The notes under the pieces are model-generated. The model searched no databases, was not told the origin of the DNA, and saw nothing but the letters and a program-made list of their open reading frames with translations. From Caldilineaceae bacterium (GTDB taxonomy: Bacteria > Chloroflexota > Anaerolineae > Caldilineales > Caldilineaceae): 32,271 nt of DNA. Each line of letters begins with the position of its first letter. Within the stretch, counting starts at the first letter, position 1. Of this stretch, positions 7,875-14,551 are shown one piece after another. A program made the position numbers and the translations under genes. The stretch covers positions 1 through 32,271 of the forward strand of contig JALHQH010000082.1 of assembly GCA_022842065.1 (NCBI GenBank). Direction: 5' to 3'.

Positions 7875-9410
7875 CTAGGCATGGGTAATCCGTGGCATCC
7901 GCGTGCCCTCACGCTGGATCTCGGCTTGCACAAATTTGAGTAACAGGTCACTCTTTATCGTTGCGTAATTGCGATCATCCCAGCGGTTGTGTAGTTCGCC
8001 GGGATCACTTTCCAGATCAAATAACTCGCCATAATCGGCGTTGCGATAGACGGTGATCTTGTAACGGTCGGTGACCAGTGTCCGCAGATGGACGGTGGTC
8101 GGGTTGTGGCGATTTTCAATCAGCGCCCAATCACGCGCCGCTTCAGCATTACCCTGCCAGACAGCAAGCTGATTAACGCCCTGCATGTTGCCTGGTGGGG
8201 TAAGCCCGGCTGCGGCCAAAAAGGTTTGCGGATAGTCAACCAGGCTTTGCAACGCGGGGGAAACTTGCCCCGCCGGCACGGTCCCTGGCTGGCGCACGAT
8301 CATGGGCAGGCGCAAGAGATCCTCGTAGTGGAAGGCACCCTTGGCAATCAACCCGTGATGGCCGAGGAAGTGACCGTGGTCAGTGGTGTAGACCACCAGG
8401 GTATTTTCCGACAAGCCGCTGGCATCAAGATAGTCTAAGATGCGCCCGACTTCTTGGTCGATCAGGCTGGTCATGCCGTAGTAGGAAGCGAGGCTGCGGC
8501 GCATTTCCGCTTCATTATGGCGGTGGGAATGAAAGCCGTGCAGCCCCTGGCCGCCTGGTTCCTGGTAATCAGACCAGTCGGGGTTTTCTTCCAACGAGCG
8601 CGCGAAGTGGGGCGGCATCTGGTCGAATTCGCCGGATGTGTGCTGCGGCAGGGTCAACTTTTCGGGGTCATACATGCTGGCCCACGGCTCCGGCACGGCA
8701 TAGGGTGGATGGGGATCGAAGAAGCTGGCCCAGAGAAAGAAGGGTTGTTCGGCGGCCTGGCAACGTTCAATGTTGGCAATCGTCCGTTCGCCGATCCAGT
8801 GGGTGTGGTGGAATTCTTCGGGCAGATCCCAGGTGAGGGCGTCGCGCATATAGTAGGGACCGGCGTACTTGTCATCGGGGCGGGAGGGCCAGTCGGTAAA
8901 GTAGTCGCGCCAATTGGTCAGCCCTTTTGCTTCCATCCACAGCGCATAGTGTTGACCAGCGTGGGATTCGTTAGCATGCATGCGCCCAGTCTCGACATGG
9001 TTAAAGCCATACCAGGGGCCATGAAAGTCACGCCAGAAATCGAGATCGCGCATGATCGGCTGCGACTCGATTGAGGGCAATCCTGGTGTGCTGGCCAAGG
9101 GTTGAAAATGCGCCTTGCCAATGAGGATCGCTTCATAGCCATTCGCCTGCAATTGATCGCCCAGGGTCGGCACATCTTCGGGCAGCTTGACGCCAATCGC
9201 CCAGCAGCCGTGGGACGAAGGATAAAGTCCGGTAATCAGCGAGGCGCGCGTTGGCGAACAAGTGGGATTGGGACAATAGGCGCGGGTATACCGAGTGCCT
9301 TCACGCGCCATGCGGTCAAGCGCCGGGGTTTTGATCTCTGGGTTGGTAACCCCCAGCGCATTATAGTGCTGCTGATCGGAAGTGATCAAGAGGATATTTG
9401 GTCGAGCCAT
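7875..9410 (-). CDS. Sulfatase (arylsulfatase/alkaline phosphatase superfamily)
   Basis: A 511-residue sulfatase that hydrolyses sulfate esters; the true substrate cannot be told from sequence. The nucleophile motif is C51-S-P-T-R55 followed by ASLITG, the C-x-P-x-R site whose cysteine is oxidised to formylglycine by a separate enzyme. Metal- and sulfate-binding residues visible are Asp12 in LLITSDQQ, Lys99 in GKAHF, His234 in FFDPHPPY, and Asp344-His345 in YTTDHGHFLG. No signal peptide precedes MARPNILLITSD, so the protein appears cytoplasmic or is exported by another route. No formylglycine-generating enzyme or anaerobic sulfatase-maturating enzyme is encoded in the window. The DUF362 gene follows on the same strand. 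Confidence 0.95.
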   Translation of the reverse strand: MARPNILLITSDQQHYNALGVTNPEIKTPALDRMAREGTRYTRAYCPNPTCSPTRASLITGLYPSSHGCWAIGVKLPEDVPTLGDQLQANGYEAILIGKAHFQPLASTPGLPSIESQPIMRDLDFWRDFHGPWYGFNHVETGRMHANESHAGQHYALWMEAKGLTNWRDYFTDWPSRPDDKYAGPYYMRDALTWDLPEEFHHTHWIGERTIANIERCQAAEQPFFLWASFFDPHPPYAVPEPWASMYDPEKLTLPQHTSGEFDQMPPHFARSLEENPDWSDYQEPGGQGLHGFHSHRHNEAEMRRSLASYYGMTSLIDQEVGRILDYLDASGLSENTLVVYTTDHGHFLGHHGLIAKGAFHYEDLLRLPMIVRQPGTVPAGQVSPALQSLVDYPQTFLAAAGLTPPGNMQGVNQLAVWQGNAEAARDWALIENRHNPTTVHLRTLVTDRYKITVYRNADYGELFDLESDPGELHNRWDDRNYATIKSDLLLKFVQAEIQREGTRMPRITHA

Positions 9411-9491
9411 GAAACAATCTTTCTTTTTTTTGATCCACTAAGCGGGGGCCTAGGGGCGCGAAGACACACGAAGCGGTGCAGTGGTTAAAGA

Positions 9492-9563
9492 GCGTAGGCT
9501 GAGCTTGTCGATAGCCGCAGCGGCTCCGGCTTCGCGCCCAAGGGGCACCCGCTCAGCCTACGC
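9492..9563. repeat. Inverted repeat between sulfatase and DinB genes
   Basis: GCGTAGGCTGAGC at 9492-9504 faces its exact complement at 9551-9563, and an inner pair (GGGCGCGAAG near 9454 with CTTCGCGCCC near 9530) is interleaved with it. The left arm runs into CTGAGCTTGTCGA, a word that recurs in intergenic repeats of many bacteria. It lies immediately after the DinB-like stop codon side of the gap and may be a terminator. Confidence 0.75.
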
Positions 9564-9573
9564 GCTACCATCC

Positions 9574-10077
9574 TCATTCCCCTCGCCACCCAAAAGCCAT
9601 TGATTCCCAACCGAGCAGGTCACCTTCAATGTGGTCGCGCAGGCCCAACTGCTCCATGATGTACATAATTTGGGCGCGGTGGTGCATGTTGTGGGTGATC
9701 ACATGGGCAATCGCGCCGCCAAAGGTTTTGGGCACGGGTGGCTGGTCCAACACGTCGATAAAAACATCATCATAACGACCTGCGCGGGCAATGGTGCGAG
9801 CCAAAGCAGCGAATTCACGGGCAACGATGGTCAGCCGTGCCTGTAATGCGGCAGGGGTAGCCGACTGCTCACGGTTAGCCGACTGCACCGGCCGTTCATA
9901 GAGCAGATCGGTCCAGGTTTCCATGGCGCTGATCAGGTGGTCAAAAGTCTCACGTAACGAGCCGTGGTCAATGGCAAAGGGCTGATCCCATTGGGCGGGC
10001 GTCAAGCTTTGACAGTGGCGTAACAGTTCCTGCGTGGTCCAAACATCATGGCCAAGCAGGCGGTCGAGAATATCCAT
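9574..10077 (-). CDS. DinB family protein
   Basis: A 167-residue four-helix-bundle protein of the DinB/YfiT metal-binding superfamily. Likely metal ligands are His47 (in TFDHLI), His129 and His133 in HVITHNMHHRAQI, the usual H-x3-H arrangement. Many members are thiol-dependent transferases that use bacillithiol or mycothiol; others have no known activity, so the role here is open. Despite the name there is no link to the DinB DNA polymerase. It lies downstream of thyA on the same strand, separated by 163 bases that form a large inverted repeat, so co-transcription is uncertain. Confidence 0.88.
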   Translation of the reverse strand: MDILDRLLGHDVWTTQELLRHCQSLTPAQWDQPFAIDHGSLRETFDHLISAMETWTDLLYERPVQSANREQSATPAALQARLTIVAREFAALARTIARAGRYDDVFIDVLDQPPVPKTFGGAIAHVITHNMHHRAQIMYIMEQLGLRDHIEGDLLGWESMAFGWRGE

Positions 10078-10089
10078 AACGCTGCTTTC

Positions 10090-10242
10090 TAGTTAGTTCT
10101 TGTTGCGAAAGAGCTTGATCACCGCCAAGGTCGCGAAGAGCGCAAAGATTCGCAAAGGGTTTTCTCTGAAGTTTCTTTGCGATTCCTTAGCGCTCTTCGC
10201 GACCTTGGCGGTAGAAATTGCATTTCGCAACAGAAACTAGTT
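10090..10242. repeat. Long inverted repeat with period-8 words between thyA and dinB-like gene
   Basis: Perfect 22-bp arms at 10121-10142 and 10191-10212 (ACCGCCAAGGTCGCGAAGAG begins the left arm) sit inside an outer imperfect pair (TTGTTGCGAAA near 10100 with TTTCGCAACAG near 10224). Together nearly the whole gap is one hairpin, ending at the thyA stop codon. The left arm has an approximate eight-base rhythm (CGCCAAGG, TCGCGAAG, AGCGCAAA). The same kind of sequence is familiar from intergenic DNA of several phyla. Confidence 0.88.
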
Positions 10243-11035
10243 AGACGGCAATCGGCGCTTTAATGAGCGGGTGACACTGGTAATTTTCCAGCGTGAAGTC
10301 CGCATAGGTAAAGTCAAAAATCGAGCGGACTGCGGGGTTCAACACCATGCGCGGCAACCCATAAGGGTCACGCGCCAGTTGCAGTTCGACTTGCGCCAGA
10401 TGATTGTCATAGATATGCGTATCGCCCAAGGTGTGGATAAATTCGCCGGGCTGTAAATCTGTCACCTGGGCCATCATCATGGTGAGCAGGGCATAAGAAG
10501 CAATATTAAAGGGCACGCCCAAAAATAAATCAGCACTGCGCTGATAGAGTTGACAGGAAAGTCGACCATCAGCGACATAAAATTGGAAGAGACAGTGGCA
10601 CGGTGGCAAGGCCATCCGTGCCAACTCAGCCACATTCCAGGCCGAGACGATCAGCCGGCGCGAGTCAGGATTTTTGCGGATCTGGGCCACGACGTTGCTG
10701 ATCTGGTCGATGGTTTCGCCATTGGCCCCGCGCCAACTGCGCCATTGGTGACCATAGATCGGGCCAAGTTCGCCATCCTGGTCGGCCCATTCATTCCAGA
10801 TGCGCACCCCGTTGTCGTTGAGATATTTGATATTGGTATTGCCCTGCAAAAACCAGAGCAATTCATGGATCACCGATTTGAGGTGGATCTTTTTCGTCGT
10901 CACCAGCGGAAAGCCCGCGGCCAGATCAAAGCGCAGTTGGTGGCCGAAGATGCTGCGTGTGCCGGTGCCGGTACGGTCAGTTTTTTGCACGCCCTGGTCG
11001 CGGACGTGACGGAGCAGATCAAGATAGGATTGCAT
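10241..11035 (-). CDS. thyA: Thymidylate synthase ThyA
   Basis: A 264-residue thymidylate synthase, exactly the length of the E. coli enzyme. It methylates dUMP to dTMP using methylenetetrahydrofolate and releases dihydrofolate. The catalytic Cys146 lies in [24 protein letters not shown] (phosphate loop), [30 protein letters not shown] and the ending [10 protein letters not shown] are all diagnostic. No dihydrofolate reductase gene is adjacent, as would be needed to recycle folate. A TATAAT-like -10 element stands at 11078-11083, about 43 bases upstream of the start. Confidence 0.98.
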   Translation of the reverse strand: MQSYLDLLRHVRDQGVQKTDRTGTGTRSIFGHQLRFDLAAGFPLVTTKKIHLKSVIHELLWFLQGNTNIKYLNDNGVRIWNEWADQDGELGPIYGHQWRSWRGANGETIDQISNVVAQIRKNPDSRRLIVSAWNVAELARMALPPCHCLFQFYVADGRLSCQLYQRSADLFLGVPFNIASYALLTMMMAQVTDLQPGEFIHTLGDTHIYDNHLAQVELQLARDPYGLPRMVLNPAVRSIFDFTYADFTLENYQCHPLIKAPIAV

Positions 11036-11077
11036 AGACGATTCCGTGATGGTGATAGTTTACAAGCGTTGTGACTG

Positions 11078-11083
11078 ATTATA
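11078..11083 (-). promoter_or_regulatory. Possible -10 element for thyA
   Basis: The minus strand reads GGTTATAATCAG here, an exact TATAAT about 43 bases ahead of the thyA start. No good -35 hexamer is found at the right spacing, so only the -10 is offered. Confidence 0.4.
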
Positions 11084-11160
11084 ACCCATCGGGGCGCGGA
11101 TCGAAATCATGTTCTAGCCTTTTCTTGGTATTTGCGTAACAGTCAGCAACATCGTAAAAA

Positions 11161-11254
11161 CTTAGCGCAGAGTCGCAAAGCGGCAAAGCTGCGCAGAGAT
11201 TTTAGCCCGGCGGGCAATGCTCACTGCGTTGCTCTGCGACTCTGCGCTAAAAAG
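11161..11254. repeat. Inverted repeat with period-8 words (GTCGCAAA type)
   Basis: The left part reads as consecutive octamers AGCGCAGA, GTCGCAAA, GCGGCAAA, GCTGCGCA. TAGCGCAGAGTCGCA in the left arm is matched by its complement at about 11234-11250, so the segment folds. It occupies the middle of the 347-base gap between thyA and the divergent CHAT-WD40 gene; the rest of that gap holds a thyA -10 candidate, a promoter candidate for the plus-strand gene and nothing else recognisable. The unit resembles the GTTGCAAA words at 31584-31647. Confidence 0.8.
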
Positions 11255-11297
11255 TTTGCTTTTACTTGCTGCTTGATCAATACACTTTTCTTAGTAT

Positions 11298-11326
11298 TTG
11301 CCAGCCATCCAAAAGTCGAGTAAGAT
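11298..11326 (+). promoter_or_regulatory. Promoter candidate for the CHAT-WD40 gene
   Basis: TTGCCA (11298-11303) and TAAGAT (11321-11326) are separated by 17 bp, giving a leader of about 50 bases before the ATG at 11383. Each hexamer departs from consensus by one or two bases. Confidence 0.4.
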
Positions 11327-11382
11327 AGACAGCAATCGCTTCCAATATTATCCCTTATTTTTGTCGCACGCCTGGCCTCCCG

Positions 11383-13167
11383 ATGTCGACACTATTTTTT
11401 GCTACCAATGCAGACTACAAAAGTTTGCATGCCCACGTTATTCATCAACTCTGCAACGTTATCGATCAAGCTGATCGCGGCTTAGCCTTTGCGCCGGTTA
11501 GCAAGATCCATAGTGATGCTGCCGTCATCCTGCGCGCGCTGATCGCGCATGGGCCAACCCTCGCCATTTTTCACTTCGATGGCAGCCGCGAACAGTTGAA
11601 AACACTGCGGGCGACTTGTCGTACCGTTGGGCTGATTTCGTTGTCGGCCTACCTTGCCGCCTTGCCCCAACCCAAACTTGTCTTTCTCAACTACTGCGCC
11701 ACCCCGGCAATGGTCAACCACTTGATCAGCGCCGGCATCGAAGTGGTAATCGGCACACGCGGCGACTTGCCCCACGCCCAGGTGCTAACCTTTACCACGG
11801 CTTTCTACCAAGAATTTTTATTCGCCAATCGTACCGCCGCGTACGCCTATCGCCGGGCGATCATCGCGGCCAAAATTCAACCGGAACAGGCCGAAGCGCA
11901 GTTGATTTTTGCCGGCGCGGAAAAACTGCGCCACAGTTGGCTGGCAACCACCACGACACCGCTGCTGCGCACACCAAAAACGCAAACGACGCGCCCCTAT
12001 TTTAGCCAGCTCCCCGCGCTAGGCCACTCGCTGCAGCGCCAAGCGGCACAAAGTCGCCAAACCGTTAGCGATAAAGTGCGTAGCTATGGTGCTCAAGTCA
12101 GTCGATGGTTGCCCTTAGCCACGACCCCACCCTATTTGCAGCGCAATGCGCAAGGTGTCGTGGCCTTAGTGACAGCAATCTTTGCACTCTGGTTCTTCCT
12201 GCAGGCGATCGGGGACGAACCGCCACTGGCCCCGCCTGTTGCTACGCTCGCAAGTACGGTCGTCCAGCTACAAAATCCCTTCACGATCACGACCGAGAGC
12301 AAAGAAATTTATAGCCTGGCCTTTAACCCTGATACAACCAGCCTCTTCGCTGCCGGCATTGATAACACGGTCCATCGCTGGCAATTACCGACTGGCGATC
12401 TCTTACCAACGATTCAGGTCAACACAAGTTCGGTCCATCTGATTGCGCTTGACAGCACAGGCAGCTTGCTGGCCTATGGCGGACGGGATGGTACAGTTGG
12501 CGTTGTCAATCTTGCCTACAGCTTGCGGCAGGAATTTCAACACCATATAGGCGAGATCGTGGCACTTGATCTCAGCCACAACGGGCGGACGCTCTTTACC
12601 AGCAGTTGGGATGGCACGTTGATGCGTCATGATCTCAGCAGTGGGGACAGCCGTACTTTGTCGAGCGAACCAGACGCGCTAATTTCTGCCCTTGCCACCA
12701 ATGCAACGGACGATCTATTGGCCTTTGCCACCGCCGATCAGTCGATCCAGATCTGGCGCTGGGCGACGCGGGAACCCTTGTACCAACTGCTTGGGCATCA
12801 GGGGCGTATCAATTGGTTAGATTTTAGCCCCAATGGCGATTATCTACTCTCGGCAGGCAGTGATAATCTCATCTACCTTTGGGATGTCCTCAATGAACGC
12901 GAATTACACCGCTTTACCGATTTCACCGGTACGGTCAATGTTGTGCGTTACTTCCCCGATGGTTCACTGATTGTAGCCGCTGGCGATGGCGGGATGATCA
13001 GGTTGTGGGATGCGCAATCTTATCAAAAGGTGGATGAAATTGAGGGCGTCCCCGTCGGTGTTAATGCACTAGCACTTAACCACGACGGTAGTCGGCTGGC
13101 CGTTGTGGGTGAGAATGGCACAATCAAATTATGGGATGTTGTGCCACAGCAGGAGGAACGGGAATAA
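11383..13167 (+). CDS. CHAT-like domain protein with membrane helix and WD40 propeller
   Basis: A 594-residue protein of three parts. Residues 1-190 resemble the CHAT caspase-like protease domain: PKLVFLNYCAT (Cys105 at the usual nucleophile position), then AGIEVVIGTRGDLPHAQVL and a helix TTAFYQEFLF plus RTAAYAYRRAI, the normal CHAT order. The loop that should carry the catalytic histidine (H-F-x-G-H-G) reads H64-F-D-G-S68-R, so the dyad looks incomplete. Residues 258-276 form one hydrophobic helix (VVALVTAIFALWFFLQAIG), placing the CHAT-like part on one side of the membrane. Residues 304-585 form seven WD40 blades, each ending in a W-D or similar pair (for example IYLWD 497-501, IRLWD 539-543, IKLWD 581-585). 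Inside/outside orientation is unclear. It stands alone between divergent thyA and convergent SDR genes. Role unknown; a membrane-anchored sensor or scaffold is an inference. Confidence 0.8.
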   Translation: MSTLFFATNADYKSLHAHVIHQLCNVIDQADRGLAFAPVSKIHSDAAVILRALIAHGPTLAIFHFDGSREQLKTLRATCRTVGLISLSAYLAALPQPKLVFLNYCATPAMVNHLISAGIEVVIGTRGDLPHAQVLTFTTAFYQEFLFANRTAAYAYRRAIIAAKIQPEQAEAQLIFAGAEKLRHSWLATTTTPLLRTPKTQTTRPYFSQLPALGHSLQRQAAQSRQTVSDKVRSYGAQVSRWLPLATTPPYLQRNAQGVVALVTAIFALWFFLQAIGDEPPLAPPVATLASTVVQLQNPFTITTESKEIYSLAFNPDTTSLFAAGIDNTVHRWQLPTGDLLPTIQVNTSSVHLIALDSTGSLLAYGGRDGTVGVVNLAYSLRQEFQHHIGEIVALDLSHNGRTLFTSSWDGTLMRHDLSSGDSRTLSSEPDALISALATNATDDLLAFATADQSIQIWRWATREPLYQLLGHQGRINWLDFSPNGDYLLSAGSDNLIYLWDVLNERELHRFTDFTGTVNVVRYFPDGSLIVAAGDGGMIRLWDAQSYQKVDEIEGVPVGVNALALNHDGSRLAVVGENGTIKLWDVVPQQEERE

Positions 13168-13312
13168 GTAGACAAGTAAATCGGTAAATCGGTAAATCGG
13201 TCGCAACGTTCCTGTTATACTTGTCTACCGATTTTACCGATTTACTTGTCTACCGATTTACTTGTCTACCGATTTACCGATTTACTTGTCTACTTGTCTA
13301 CCTATCTACTCA
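13166..13312. repeat. Two-word octamer array with inverted arms (GTAAATCG / GTAGACAA)
   Basis: Directly at the stop codon of the CHAT-WD40 gene the plus strand reads GTAGACAA then GTAAATCG three times. After a 13-base spacer the opposite strand carries about ten units of the same two words in mixed order, continuing to the stop codon of the convergent SDR gene. The period is eight bases throughout. The transcript from either side can fold into a long stem, so a bidirectional terminator is possible. The same words recur at 28944-29053. Confidence 0.92.
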
Positions 13313-14119
13313 CTACCAATGCATCACAAAGCCACCATCGACATTGACCGTCTGGCCGGTAATATTCTGCGCCCGTGCCGAGGCGAGGAAGACGGCCATT
13401 GCCGCAATATCTTCCGGCTCTTGCCAGCGGTTAAGCGGGACGACGCGTGAGATTTTTTGCGCCGACCACTGCGCAAAGGTTAGTTGTTCTGCCGGGGGTA
13501 GACCCTGATTGGACGCCTGCCAGATCGCTTGGTTTAATGGTGTGTTGACCATGCCGGGGTTGAGCGTGTTGACCCGGATGTTATACGGTGCGAGATCCTT
13601 GGCGCAACATTGGGAAAAGTTGATCAGCGCCGCCTTGGAGGCACTGTAGGGCGGGTCAGTTTGCGAGCCGATCTGGCCGGCGACGGAGGCAAGAAAGAGC
13701 AGGGTGCCTTGCCGGCGGTTGCGCATGGGCGGCGTAAAGGCATGGGCGGTGTTGACTGCGCCCAGTACATTGACAGTCAGCACCTTGGGCCAATCGGCGG
13801 GGGTCAACTTCCAGAAGGGCATCCCGACCTTGCCTGAGCCGATCCCGACGGCAAAGATCACATGGTCAACCGGGCCAGTTTCGGCCTCGATTTGCGTTGC
13901 CACGCGCTGTAATACGTCGTAATCGGTGACATCGGCGACGATGCCGGTGACAAGGTGCAACCCCTTGCTCAATTCGGCGGCGACCTCAACCACAGCAGGG
14001 CTGCGGTCGACGATCACAACATGCGCCTCTTCGTTGGCGAATTCATGGGCAATCGCGCGGCCAATGCCACTCGCGGCCCCCAATACAACCACCACCTGAT
14101 TGGCTAATCCGAGGTTCAT
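13313..14119 (-). CDS. Short-chain dehydrogenase/reductase (SDR)
   Basis: A 268-residue classical SDR oxidoreductase. The Rossmann glycine motif is GAASGIG (14-20); Asp38 at the end of strand two (VVIVDRS) favours NAD(H). The catalytic tetrad is Asn117, Ser145, Tyr158 and Lys162 (YSASK). The C-terminus has the usual PEDIAAMAVFLAS and GQTVNVDGG. The usual NNAG is replaced by FAVGIG (89-94). The substrate cannot be assigned. The start at 14119 is chosen because AGGAG lies six bases upstream and MNLGLANQVVVVLGAA aligns with the family start; the longer frame from 14158 adds 13 unconserved residues. Confidence 0.92.
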   Translation of the reverse strand: MNLGLANQVVVVLGAASGIGRAIAHEFANEEAHVVIVDRSPAVVEVAAELSKGLHLVTGIVADVTDYDVLQRVATQIEAETGPVDHVIFAVGIGSGKVGMPFWKLTPADWPKVLTVNVLGAVNTAHAFTPPMRNRRQGTLLFLASVAGQIGSQTDPPYSASKAALINFSQCCAKDLAPYNIRVNTLNPGMVNTPLNQAIWQASNQGLPPAEQLTFAQWSAQKISRVVPLNRWQEPEDIAAMAVFLASARAQNITGQTVNVDGGFVMHW

Positions 14120-14232
14120 AACAACTCCTGCGCTGAAAAATGGACAAATTTTACTCATTATCCCATGAGTAATTATCCCTGCGCAAGGGGCGTAAAAGCA
14201 CGGAGGTGTCCCAGGAAAGGGGCGAGGTTCGC

Positions 14233-14300
14233 AACGTCCCCGGCACAGGCGGGTGAATCATACGCGAACAAACCAACGCCTCGCCTGTGCCGGGGACGTT
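14233..14300. repeat. Inverted repeat, 19-bp perfect arms
   Basis: Arms at 14233-14251 and 14282-14300 are exact complements (AACGTCCCCGGCACAGGCG on the left) around a 30-base loop. It lies in the 432-base gap between the divergent SDR and metalloprotease genes. Apart from this, the ribosome-binding site of the SDR gene and the promoter/leader hairpins listed separately, nothing else is recognisable in that gap. Confidence 0.85.
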
Positions 14301-14368
14301 AGCCCCAAAATTGTGACGTACCCAAAGCAGCGACAATGGACAGGCGCGTAATTGAATGATTTATCTCA

Positions 14369-14508
14369 TTGATGCTTAGCCGCAACCGATGTAAGCTGTA
14401 AGTAAATTGCCGGTCTTCCCTGCACCAGTACCCGGCACTGCAAACTGGTCCCGCCACGCAGTGCGTTTTAACGCACTTGGCTTGTCAGCCAGTGGTTTCA
14501 ACCACTGG
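14369..14508 (+). promoter_or_regulatory. Promoter candidate and triple-hairpin leader of the metalloprotease gene
   Basis: TTGATG (14369-14374) and TAAGCT (14392-14397) are 17 bp apart, a weak promoter candidate. The leader that would follow contains three short hairpins in a row: 14424-14449 (ACCAGT/ACTGGT), 14460-14477 (AGTGCGTT-TT-AACGCACT) and 14489-14508 (CCAGTGGTT-TC-AACCACTGG). The last two have the same design of eight or nine paired bases around a two-base centre flanked by GTT and AAC. They end 43 bases before the ATG. No known riboswitch class was recognised. Confidence 0.45.
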
Positions 14509-14551
14509 CACTGGGGCAGGCCACCCAAGCAAGTTAACCAGAGATAATTTT

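Noticed and set aside
13166..13312. CRISPR array
   Set aside because: The units are 8 bases and contiguous with no spacers, and no cas genes are present; the same applies to the other arrays.
13221..13508. Plus-strand frame with Leu/Tyr/Thr-rich start
   Set aside because: The beginning is a translation of the octamer array and the rest is antisense to the SDR gene. Frames at 30102-30492 on the minus strand are likewise translations of the 30298 array.
14401..14551. Cyclic-di-GMP (GEMM) or other known riboswitch in the metalloprotease leader
   Set aside because: The conserved bases of GEMM are not present in order; only simple hairpins are seen.
14477..14551. Upstream TTG start for the metalloprotease
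   Set aside because: It begins inside a hairpin and adds 25 residues ahead of a clear signal peptide; the ATG at 14552 is better.
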